Source of the DNA: Filosporella fistucella
Taxonomy: Eukaryota > Ascomycota > Leotiomycetes > Helotiales
Reading direction: 5' to 3'
Assembly: GCA_030077755.1 (NCBI GenBank)
Contig: JAQJZZ010000010.1
Coordinates: forward strand, 744,001 to 808,000
DNA length: 64,000 bases
Below are positions 47,646 to 57,546 of this stretch, piece after piece. Below the pieces are notes generated by a model. That model was not told the origin of the DNA and did not search any database. It saw only the letters and a list, made by a program, of their open reading frames with translations. The first letter of the stretch is position 1. The number at the start of each line of letters is the position of its first letter. The position numbers were made by a program, and so were the translations under genes.

Positions 47646-48654
47646 ATGGCTTCTGCAGCTACACAGCGTATCCCAGACCAATCATTTGGTCAAACAGGTT
47701 TCTTCAATCAGCCTTCTACAACAATAGCTTCTTCCTCCAAACCTCCAAGTGCCAAGCCAAGAGATGTAGTAGCCACATTCAATTATTTTAAAGATAATGA
47801 AGATGGTTCACCTCCTGCACCTGCCATCGTAGGTAAACCAGAAACATATGATCGCCCCACGGAACCTCATCAAGTCGCCGTTCATGATATCCGTGGTGAG
47901 GAGGATAAATACACGCTAGATGCGACTGGTTTCCAGATCGTGAAGCATATTAGTAAGGAGAAGGAATTTGTCGACGAGGATCAGATCAAAAGTGTGTATT
48001 ATGCCGAGACTGAACAGCTTTTGAAAGATATGTATGTCTTCTCATTTTATATCGATGGGATAGAATGAATCTATACTGACTGTACTTAGTACCGGCGCAT
48101 CAAGAGTTTTCATCTTCGACCACACTATCCGCCGTGAACCCCTCGACCAACGCACCACCACCAACGCCCAGGGTGAACAAGTCCGAACCCCTACTCTCCG
48201 TGGTCCAGTCCAACGAGTCCACATCGATCAATCCTACAAAGCAGGCAAAGAGCGTGTCTCCCACCATCTCCCAGACCTCGCGCCCGAACTTCTAAAAGGC
48301 CGTTACCAAATCATAAATATCTGGCGGCCCATCCGAACAATCCATAAAGATCCCTTAGGAGTAGCAGCTGCCAACTCTGTCTCGGATGAAGATCTTGTGC
48401 CTATTCATCTAGTGTATCCTGATCGAGTGGGGGAGACTTATAGTGTGAGGTATAGAGAGGGACAGAAGTGGCATTATTTGCATGAGCAGAGTCCGGAGGA
48501 GGTGCTACTGATTAAGTGTTTTGATAGTAAGGTTGACGGGCGAGCGAGACGGGTGCCGCATAGTGCGTTTGTGGATGAGGAGTACGTAGATTGGGAGAAG
48601 AGGGAGAGTATCGAGGTCAGATCTTTGGTGTTCCATGAGGATGATAGAGAATGA
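47646..48654 (+). CDS. GA4-desaturase/CmcJ-like (AsaB-type) oxygenase-family protein
   Basis: Two exons, join(47646..48031, 48090..48654), give 316 aa, the usual size for this family. Splicing restores LLKDITGASRVFIFDHTIRR. The family's pattern is present: FDHTIRRE (~138-145), then RVHIDQSYKAG with His173 and Asp175, IINIWRPI (~206-213) and RRVPHSAFVD with His286. The H-x-D ... H set could bind Fe(II) as in 2-oxoglutarate dioxygenases. Relatives include fungal gibberellin GA4 desaturase and AsaB/CmcJ enzymes of secondary metabolism; most members have unknown substrates. An in-frame upstream Met at 47592 would add 18 hydrophobic residues, but MASAATQRIPD matches family starts better. Confidence 0.88.
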
Positions 48655-49046
48655 TTTGTGAATGGCAGAGATAGGAGGTGGTTGATGGATGTGAGATGCG
48701 GATGTGATTGCGGGATTTGTGATCTTGTGTTACATTTTACCAGATGTGATTCAATAGTAAAGCTGTTCATTCATGCTGTTCTTTTATGGTATAAGGCAGC
48801 AGGACCTATAGAGTAATGGCTGCGTGATTACACAGCTAATCACTTGCAAGCCAGAAGAGCACTGCAACCAAGTCCAACCGATACGTACGCAAATTGGGTA
48901 TTTCATTCAGTCTATCGCCTTAATCAGGCATCTCAAAGCGCAACGCAGAGCCCATTATGCATCCCAATCCCATTCCATCCTTCCCATCCGGGTATCATAT
49001 CTTACATTCCCCGCCATGCCCATTTTTTCCATCTCAAGTATCCCAC
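48655..49046. other. Intergenic between convergent genes
   Basis: Likely the two 3' UTRs. No feature was seen. Confidence 0.45.
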
Positions 49047-49711
49047 CTAAGAATTTTGCTTCTGAATATCAACCTCCACTCCACGTTGTTGAGTCTTTCC
49101 AACATCATGTTGCTTCTGAGCCTTCAATTGCGCCTCCCGATCACCAGTGATACCTGCCACAGCACCACCAACAGCACCGGTAACACGATTTGCGATACCA
49201 GAGCCGAGATCGTTAAGTTGGCCTTGAGCTTCTTGGCCCTTTCCTTCGGCGTTTTGTTGGGCACCGGCTTTCTTGAGATCCTGTTTGAATTTAATTAGTC
49301 TAGTCCTTAAAATTGCACATGGAACTGGCGTGCAGAGTGGAGTGAAAAGTAAAATCAGAGAACAAACCTCAGAACCAATAAGTCCACCAACAGCCTCTTT
49401 AGCTGATCCCACAGTCTGGTTCCAGGAACCCTCGGAACGGTTTGGGTCGTCCTTGGTAATGGCACCAGAAGAAGAAAGAGTCAAGTTTCCGACCTTGGCC
49501 GTAGCATGGGAGGCTTCCTTCTCGATCTCTGCCTTGGTCTTCTTTGCTTCGCCGGCATTCTGTGAAATCAGTACCCATTCTAAAAAATGTTTTGGTGATA
49601 TAAAAATACCTGATCCGAAGTATTTCCAGTTAAGCTTCCGATAGCAGATTGGACTGCACCGGTAGCAGAGTCGACATAGGACTGAAGAGTAGAGGTTTGC
49701 TTATCAGACAT
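49047..49711 (-). CDS. CsbD-like stress protein (Hmp1/mismatch- and cruciform-binding-like)
   Basis: Three exons, join(49047..49280, 49368..49559, 49610..49711), give 175 aa. The protein is small, hydrophilic and Ala/Gly/Gln-rich. A CsbD-like pattern appears twice: SYVDSATGAVQSAIGSLTGNTSD (residues ~11-33) and EGSWNQTVGSAKEAVGGLIGS (~77-97). The C-terminal part has GKGQEAQGQLNDLGSG and a Gly/Ala-rich segment. The whole looks intrinsically disordered, like other stress-induced CsbD and LEA-like proteins; the fungal Hmp1 relatives are reported to bind cruciform DNA. Splice sites are GTATTT/CAG and GTTTGT/CAG. The 5' region has a TATA box and two AGGGG elements, fitting stress induction. Confidence 0.85.
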
Positions 49712-49832
49712 GATTGTAATTGTAGAATTGTAGAAGTGCTGTGGGTTTGTTTGTATTCTTAAAGTAGTAGTAGAGAAGATTTTTGTTCAAGGTTGTTGAT
49801 ATGAAAAGTTTCTACGGTTGAAGCTGTATCCC

Positions 49833-49845
49833 TATATATAAAATT
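49833..49845 (-). promoter_or_regulatory. TATA box of the CsbD-like gene
   Basis: On the minus strand this reads TTTTATATATAG, about 125 bp upstream of the start codon at 49711. Pyrimidine-rich sequence follows toward the start. Confidence 0.5.
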
Positions 49846-49858
49846 TCCCGGAGCTGGA

Positions 49859-49901
49859 CCCCTCCTATGATGTCATTTGAGCTTTCAGCCTCGTCACCCC
49901 T
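49859..49901 (-). promoter_or_regulatory. Two STRE-like elements (AGGGG) upstream of the CsbD-like gene
   Basis: CCCCT on the plus strand at 49859-49863 and 49897-49901 reads AGGGG on the gene's strand. AGGGG is the core of the stress response element bound by Msn2/4-type factors. Both sit just upstream of the TATA box. Such pentamers are frequent by chance, so support is modest. Confidence 0.4.
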
Positions 49902-50254
49902 CCATTTCCAGAGAATGCGCCACCATCCCTGCAGAAATCGAAATCAGCAGGCAGGAACGCTCACTTTGTGACTGGTGGGCGTGCGAAATACGTCATATTA
50001 TCACTTTTGGTGACATGTCTTTAAGACAAATTTCATTTTCGGGTACTATTCCTTCTGTGCCTTGTTTGCATGTGGAAAGAAAATCTGCCAAGGAATGCAT
50101 CTCGGTCGTGCCCGGGGCTAGAAGTATCAAACTCTATACATTGCTTCCATGGATATGAAAACATTCGATACTTTCTATCCTGTCTTCCTGCCTGTTCCAG
50201 GTATACCAAACTCCTTCCAAGCAAATTTATATACGTGACAAAGGAATCTCAATC
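49902..50254. other. Intergenic, no feature seen
   Basis: Upstream part of the CsbD promoter and the 3' end of the oxysterol-binding protein gene. Confidence 0.4.
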
Positions 50255-51626
50255 CTACATCTTCTCACTCGCGTCTAGAATAATGCCACCAACACCTGAA
50301 TCAAATCTCGTTCTCGTAGGACTCTTTACCCCATTCAACCTACACACCTCAACCCTCCTATACTTCTCCTCGTCCCACATCCAGATTCCATGATGTCCAT
50401 CCATATCTCCCTTCATGGACGTCTCATATTTCATACCATCTGCCAGTCTCTCCGCAACCAGATCTTCCTTCATTTTCGTGAAATATCGTCTGTGGAACTC
50501 TCGCCCTTCGGCCTTTTCTCTTTTCCTCAATTCTCTCTGCTCGTTTTCAATTTTCGATTTCTCGTGTCCGACTCCAAAAATGTCGCCTTTGTGAATTGCA
50601 TTGGCAACATGTTGCCAAGCTCTCCTCGACTCCATCCGATGTTGGTGCTCAATTGGTGCGATAATCAATGGAGTCCGACGTACACGATCCGCATTGAAGG
50701 TTTCGACCACCTTTTGTGTATCCACTTTCTTGATCGTAAAGTCTCCACTCCATTGTCCTTCCGCAGTATATAAAGGTTCCTTTTCTTGGTCGTCGTGAAA
50801 TAGACTTGCTGTAAATGAATTACTCTTCCCATTAAACCACCCCTTCGAAGAATAATCTATTTTCGCGGTATACCCAGTTGAACTTCGTATATATGATGAT
50901 CCACTAAGCTCGGGGCATAACGATCCAGACATGATGCCTTCTATATGTATTTTCGGCATTGTGATGAGGTAGTCCTCGTCGAATTTGTCGAGATGCAGGA
51001 TCGAGTATCCTTTTCGATCAATATGAACAGTGGTAGAAAAATATGCTTTTGGCGCGACATGACTTGCAAGCTAATACCGAAAGTTAGCACGGCTCCGTTG
51101 GACGTGGAGAAAGACACATACCTTAACACCATGCTCCTCATTCCAGATGTTACACGCTGTGACCGGCGGATGATGGCTAACCTGCTCAGCAACCAGATTC
51201 GTAGTCCCAGACTCATCCACCCATTTCCCCAAAAACAATTCTCCCAAGAAAGGATTCAGAGGTTTCATCCGCTTCTTCTTCCCATTCTCGTCTTTCGTAT
51301 TATGCTGTTGCCGTAATGTACTCAGAAACCATTTCATTACCAGCAGGGCGCGTTTCTCGGGATCTTCTTCGCTGGCGGGCGCGACGAACAGAGATGGGTG
51401 TTCGGCCCAGTACGCAGAAAATTCTACAATCGATTGGGGGGAGAGGAGAAAGGGTGGTGCTGTCAGGGAGGCAAGGTCGCCTTTGAATGTTGCGAGAGAC
51501 TGCAAATGTTAGTTTCTTTCAAGAGGGAATGTCAATTGGAGTTAGATGATCTGAACGGACCTTGATAAAAGAGAAGAACGCGCTCTTATGCTGCGGAGCA
51601 ACTTTCTCGCCATCACACTTCGACAT
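50255..51626 (-). CDS. Oxysterol-binding protein, short Kes1/Osh4-type
   Basis: Three exons, join(50255..51070, 51122..51499, 51561..51626), give 419 aa, close to yeast Kes1/Osh4 (434). The N-terminal lid peptide is encoded by the first exon (SAFFSFIK) and followed by SLATFKGDLASLTAPPFLLSP. The family fingerprint EQVSHHPP lies at residues 127-134, with KPLNPFLGE before it (~101-109). The strand SHVAPKAYFSTTVHIDRKG is restored across the second intron. The last ~150 residues contain the KE-rich helix and the end RTRFDSGVGGIILD. The protein is a lipid carrier exchanging sterol and PI4P between ER and Golgi/plasma membranes; no PH or ankyrin domain is present, as in Osh4-7. The second intron has a GCTAAC-like branch point. 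Confidence 0.94.
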
Positions 51627-53496
51627 ATCTATATTATTTGATGTAATAATGGCAATGACCCGTAGGAAGGAAAGAAAGTATGCAAAAGAGAGATATCCAA
51701 CGATAGATACTATCAATAATCGAATCTAGTTATAAAGTCAAGGAACCAAGAGGACGAAACAAACAAGCAGTACCACCAGGATACTTAAGACGAAATAAAG
51801 ATGCGGTGAAGGGGGCAAGAAAACTATCTTAGGAAGCAAAAGAACTCGAGTACGGAAGGAGAGTGGCTGATACCTACGGCTGCATCGTCGTCCGCCCAAT
51901 TCTGGACCACCCGACCTCTGAGACGTCGAGAGTTTTGAGTTTGGACCCTGTGGCATGTGAAAGCCGTTGCGCGCTTGCGAGCTTTGCCGTCATCACGTGC
52001 AGCACCTTTCCTATTACAGCTTGTATTTTCCTGCAGCAGCGAGTCATGATGGATATCATGGTGAAGAATGTCACTCAACGGCTCGCGATTATGAGAGATA
52101 ATAGGTGAGGTATCGTGTTGTTGTGAGGCCGAATTGTCAGCTGTCTTGCAACTGCGCCTCTTTGGATGGGGAAGGCGGCGGGAGAAATGATGCCCGTTCT
52201 CTAGTTCACGAATACGTCCGTATCACAACTTTAAAGTTTAGCTTGATTTGAATGCGACGGGAATGCGATAGATTAGCACTACTCGAGCTTGTCTCAACCA
52301 CTCAAATGCAAGTCAATAATGGCTCTATCTCCGAGATAGTATATGGAAGAGATTCCCTCCGCCAAGCGTGCGAAAAGTCAAAAATTGTTCTCTACCTAAT
52401 TCTCGGATATTTCTCGCCAAAAACATTTCCAACAGAAACGCAGGACCGTGTCAAAAAATTTGAGTGGCAAAACATTCAGAGAGAGGGGCTTCGAACCCCA
52501 AACTCCTTAGTTCAACTCCCGAAGAGCTGATTATGGCCAAACTACAAACCCCTTCTCCCAATGACCGTTAAGCCACCGAGGTACTGAATGTAGTTGGTTA
52601 AGGTAGGAAGGCTTATTCAACTACACAAACCCCCCTCTAAAGGAATTTTGAGCATTTACGCGTAGCATCATAGAACCACATTTCTCGACCGATACTATGA
52701 ATCTGAACGAAATGCGATGACTTCAGATACCAAATCTTAAAGCCTATTATGACACGACTAATTTCTGTCCGCCTTGGTAGATAAAGTACAACTCATATTT
52801 TCAACACGCCTCACATCCATTCGTCTTCATCCTCCCACCCCTCTTTCGCATTGGAGAAGCGGTGCAGGCGTATTGTACAGGCGAACGCTCGAGAAAGAGA
52901 TATAAACAGCACACGTAAATCCAAGTAGGAGCAAGCTTTCAAAAAACCTGAATAGCACCAGTTATATTTGAGGTAAACTCACTCGAAGTTCTCCCCTTTC
53001 CAAGAAGCGAAGCCTCATAAATAACCTCGCTTGTTTGGAGGGCAGGGTTGCATGTCTCTAGTGTGTATACCCCCGGAACATGTTAAGCAGGGTTTGAACT
53101 CAAAATCAGCCTTATATTCTCATGATCCATGAGTTCCCTCGAGCATTACGGGCCGTTGAGAATGGTTTCTCAATGCTGTTCAATACTTTGAGGTATTGTT
53201 GAGACACATCAAAATTGAAGGTGTTTGGGGATATACGGACATCAACGTCACACGTTTAACACGTTTCGGTCTCTCATGCCGTATCAAGGAACCGTGAGAT
53301 TCACTGAGACAGAGGTAGAAGTATAAATGTGAAGAAAGTGATTGACTAAAGTACAATATCAAATGGGACCTGCAGTGAGCAGCCTGGGGGTATCTATCTA
53401 ATACAAACAACGCAATAATTAAATAATCATACAACGACCATCGGCAGCATCATCGAATTTCACCCCTCCACCTAGATATTCTTCTCAGATCCACAC
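51627..53496. other. 1.9 kb intergenic region, no gene seen
   Basis: Only short frames. It contains the promoter of the oxysterol-binding protein gene at the left. On the minus strand, 52452-52575 has Pol III-like A and B box matches followed by T runs but no cloverleaf (see findings). Otherwise featureless. Confidence 0.5.
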
Positions 53497-54030
53497 TCAC
53501 TCAAACATACCCCCAAAATCCTCACTCCTCCTCCTACCACAACTCCTGGTCCTCTCTCTCTTCAACTCCCTCTCAGCATCCATAAGTCTAGTCTGTACCC
53601 ACATCCTGTACCTCCTATCGCCCCTCACACTCTCGCAATTCAACAGATCCGTCAACGTGCTCTTGATAGCCAAATTCACATCTTTGAGTTTCAGCTCGTC
53701 CTCTTCCACTTCTTCTAGGATGGACTCGTCGATCACGGTTGGGAGGGAGGAACGGCGTTTTAGGAAGGGAGGGCGAGTGGAACGTGGTGGGATAGAGCCG
53801 CTGCGGTGGTGGTTGTGAGAGCGGGTTTTGGGGATGTGGATGTCTGTGTCTGAGATTGGAGAGGAGGAGAAAGAGGAGTGGTGAGAGCGATCTGGAGAGT
53901 GGGTTGGTGAATTGGTGGCTGAGGTTGTAATGTGGCTGATGTGTTTTTGGAGAGCGTCGTGTTGTGAGTGGAGAAGCGAGTACTTCTGGAGGCAGATTGC
54001 TCTCTCTGGTGATTTTGGCGTGTAATTCAT
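53497..54030 (-). CDS. Small conserved fungal protein of unknown function, 177 aa
   Basis: An intronless frame from ATG at 54030. Residues 1 to ~35 are a short helical start (ICLQKYSLLHSQHDALQKHI). Residues ~36-100 are Ser/His/Arg-rich and disordered. The conserved block is at ~103-160: RSSLPTVIDESILEEVEEDE, then LAIKSTLTDLLNCESVRGDRRYRMWVQTRLMDAERELK. This block is familiar from many filamentous ascomycetes as an unnamed protein. The C-terminus is Arg-rich (RTRSCGRRRSED). The function is not known. Confidence 0.75.
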   Translation of the reverse strand: MNYTPKSPERAICLQKYSLLHSQHDALQKHISHITTSATNSPTHSPDRSHHSSFSSSPISDTDIHIPKTRSHNHHRSGSIPPRSTRPPFLKRRSSLPTVIDESILEEVEEDELKLKDVNLAIKSTLTDLLNCESVRGDRRYRMWVQTRLMDAERELKRERTRSCGRRRSEDFGGMFE

Positions 54031-55427
54031 CGTGCTAAGTTCTCGAGGTTGTCCTTATTGATAAGGTAGAATGATATTGATTGTTTGAGGCTTGAGAGTT
54101 CGAATCCTTAATATCGAGACATAAAATCGTAGTAGCAGAATTTTTTTTTTTTTTTAGTAGACGAGAGTGAGGAAGTTCGAGGGGACGTCTTTCATAAATA
54201 GACAACAGAATCCTGAAATTAGGACATACCTCCGCCAACCTGTGCCTCAGATTTCGTGACGTCGCGCCAACTGAGGTGCGTTCGAGGCAAGCCACATACC
54301 AGCTGCCTTGGTCTCATGGCTCAGACCTGCAAGCGCCCAGAGTAAAGTGTGGAGGCGGTGGATAATTCCTCCACTCAAAACCACTATCTTTTCAGGCTGC
54401 ATATCAAAAGTTGGACACTTGGAAGTGAACTACAATCAGAGTCCGCACTTGTGACCTGTGGCGGTGCACTCTTCCCGCTCTCCCCAAAAATGAGAGAATG
54501 TGTGGCGTCATCCGCGTAACAGAAATTAAACCAAGTTGAAAGTTGGAACGAAGATCTTCAACCACACCGCGTTCCTGGCATCAGCCTCTGCGAGTTAGAA
54601 GGTTGAAGCGAAGCAAGGAATATGTTTCAGAAGTGGAATTTCGGAACTCGAGGCCCGAAGAGCAAATCATGTTTTCCGGATAATGGTCCACGTTGCCAAA
54701 GGTCCACGTTGCCAAAGGTCCACGTTGCCAAAGGTCCAGGTTGCCTTGGTAAGTTTCTTGGTGAGTCTTGTGGGGGAGCATCGATCGATCGATCCGATAT
54801 TAGGATAACGTAGGTTATTTCCTTTGATTCGGTTTCTTGCGCATATAAGCCCATATATGTTCCAATCAATTTCAAGAAGTATGATAGTGTGTCGTAATTT
54901 GTACCACTCTTATCCCGTCAGAAAATAGATGTATCAGCTCACATAAATTGCAAATCATGTGATGATGCGGATCCAAGAATATTTAGCTATATAATGTGAT
55001 GAGACTGCAGTGCACGGTTGTATGCATCATGAAGATCAATAAGAGATACAATGGCATCTCCTCGATTTCATTCTGCTTGCAAAATGCCTTGTGCATGTCA
55101 TGTGATACCCCATTTTATGCCTCCAGTCCATTGCTATCTGCGGGGCTCTCTGGATTGTTGGTGGCACTTTGAAACTATATTTAATGTCGAACTAGGGTGT
55201 CGTGGCCCTACCCTATTTGGATATTGCCATGTCATAATATGAGAATCATACCCAAACCGTCAATATAGGGAGTTTTTATAGTACCAGGCGAGCCAGGCAA
55301 CTAAAGGCAATTCATTAAACGTATAATACAATATAATTGTACAATATTCACCATAGGGATAACTGAAAGCTATCAAAAGACCTGCTATAACAATTCCACT
55401 GCCTTCACCGGTTCAAGCTCCTCCTCA
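54031..55427. other. 1.4 kb intergenic region with simple repeats
   Basis: Contains a 16-base T run near 54141-54156, a 16-bp minisatellite (listed) and a run of GATC units near 54779-54794. No gene was seen. The left end is the promoter of the 177-aa protein gene, the right end the 3' UTR of the sugar permease. Confidence 0.5.
54685..54745 (+). repeat. 16-bp minisatellite, 3 perfect copies plus a partial fourth
   Basis: The unit GGTCCACGTTGCCAAA repeats perfectly at 54685, 54701 and 54717, then a diverged partial copy (GGTCCAGGTTGCC) ends at 54745. Because the period is not a multiple of three and no gene covers it, it is non-coding. Confidence 0.9.
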
Positions 55428-57546
55428 TCAGACTCTGGCAGTTGCATCAGTCTCCTTCGTCTCTGAGAAGCTGTTTGGATGATGCTCGACCTGATCAGTG
55501 TCATACAACTTTTCTGCTTCGATGTCCTGTCTAAGCAAATACTTTCTGAAAAAGTAAACGACCTGTCTTGCTCCATACGCAGCATGATCCCTCGTTCTGA
55601 CACCAAAGACTTGATCCAGTTCTTCAAGAGTCTTTCCTTTGGTCTCTGGTACAAAGAACAACACGCCGAGGAACCCAATAAGATTCCAGACAGCATAATA
55701 AGCAAATGCACCTTGAGGTTTAAAGGCTTTCAAGAGTGATGGCCAAGTTATCGATAGCAAGAAATTGAAGAACCAAGTAGTAGCAGTGGCAAGAGCCATT
55801 CCTTGAGTTCGGATATAAAGGGGGTAGGCTTCAGCTGAATAGGTAAATGGAACGGGCTACCATTGTTCAGCAAAATGAATATAGTGGAACCAGATGAGAC
55901 ACTTACACCTTCTCCGGGCGAATAGACTACTCCAAACAGATAAATTCCAAGTGCAACACAAGCTATTTGAGCTTTAGACCCTGATGGAATCCAAAAACTA
56001 AACCCTGTGAAGAACAAACACAAACTCATCAATGGGAAAGTCGTAAGAAGAAGATTTCTTCGTCCAAATGTATCAATAGTATAGATCGCTGGAATTGCGA
56101 AGAGAAAATTGATGACACCGAATCCCATCGATGCTCCTAAAGCACTGAGTTCACTGAGGTTGGCATCTAGAAAGATTTGTGAGCTGTAGTAGGCAATGAC
56201 ATTCACGCCACAGAACTAGACAAAATTAGCAGTTTTCTCCAAAATTCGAAAAAGAACCCACCTGTTGCATGAACATGACAATTTCAGATGCTTGCATTGC
56301 CCTGCGATTTCGAGGAACAGTGATCATCTCCTTGACTTTGCTGTTTCCGAGTTTCATACTCTCTTTCTCTGCCTCGAGCAAGGTATGCATGTAAAAGATA
56401 TCTCTTGCGGCTTGAACCTTGTTGTAACGGAGCTTGCACATACTTTGATATGCCTTGTAGTGAAATCCCTTGCTCATGAACCAACGAGGGGACTCTGGGC
56501 ACAAGAAAACAAAACACACGACAATGATCGCAGGTAAGCAAGCTGAACCCATCATTAGTCTCCAGTTGAGTCCGACTATCCCTGATTGGTCTGGGACTTT
56601 GTAAAATGCTAAATCAGCAGCGTAGCCAACCATGATACCGAAAGCAGCTGGAATCATTAGCATGTCATCAAGCGCAGGGTGTCATGACTTACTCCACATC
56701 TGCCATTGCATAACCAAAGCGCCACGAATTTGAGGCGGGGTACACTCAGCAGCATAGATAGGAACAGTTGCAGATTTTGGTCCAATACCAAACCCAAGGA
56801 CGAAACGTGCGATGAACATGTGCCACCATGTACCAACGAATGCCTGCCATATACATGCTATTGCAGAAATCATGCAAGTGGCAAATATAGTTCCACGACG
56901 ACCGAGCCAATTGTTCAAGGGGATAGTCATCCAACAACCGATAATAGCACAGCAAAGGTACGGCCCAGAGTTTGTAAGTCCCAGAAGCCAAGAGTCTCTG
57001 GAGCTGGTTTTGTCACCGATACCGAATTGCTTTGCGTAGAAAATCTGTGCCCCATTGACAACGGTCTCATCTACGATAGTAAGCATTCGTTCATAAGCAC
57101 GACATATTGGCCATACCCATTCCCTGAACTGCTGCGCATGTTGAGCAGAGTACGATGATAAGATACAACAGCTTTGGTTGCGACCATTTGTGCGAAATTT
57201 CTCTTTCCAAAGTTGCTCGTTCCTCGGGGGTGAGTCCCTCGACTTTGTCATGTCTCGTCGGATCCTGGGCTAGTATAGCACCCAATTCGAAGGCTCGAAT
57301 ATCTTCTTCGTCTCCGATTGAGTTGGCTTTGACATATGCTGCTCCCTTCTCTCTCAATTCTCCATGAGTGAAGCCTGCGAGAGGGTTTGCAATTTTTGCA
57401 TTGATATTGGCTCTAAGTTGATCTGCTGTGACCTGAGTGGCATTGGATTCCCTTTTCGAGGCTTGTTCAACATGAGTTTCACTGTCAGAGTTGACAGTCT
57501 CTTCACTGGTTTTTCCAGGATCAACGGCAGTTCCGCTGTCCGCCAT
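55428..57546 (-). CDS. Sugar permease, MFS sugar-porter family, maltose/alpha-glucoside-type
   Basis: Five exons, join(55428..55856, 55907..56215, 56262..56647, 56693..57070, 57117..57546), give 643 aa. All four introns are 45-50 bp. A long charged N-terminus (~120 residues) precedes 12 membrane segments, as in fungal maltose-type permeases. Family signatures are present: NWLGRRGTIF (motif A), PESPRWF at 319-325, SPGEGPVPFTYSAEAYP restored across the last intron, and PETKGKTLEEL at ~571-581. The loop KLRYNKVQAARDIFYMH is also typical of this subgroup. The protein imports sugars with protons at the plasma membrane; the exact sugar is not decided by sequence alone. A 12-bp inverted repeat lies upstream at 57801-57891. 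Confidence 0.93.

Noticed and set aside
54141..54156. T-run as a possible transposon or LINE poly(A) end
   Set aside because: No reverse-transcriptase frame or target-site duplication nearby; a simple homopolymer.
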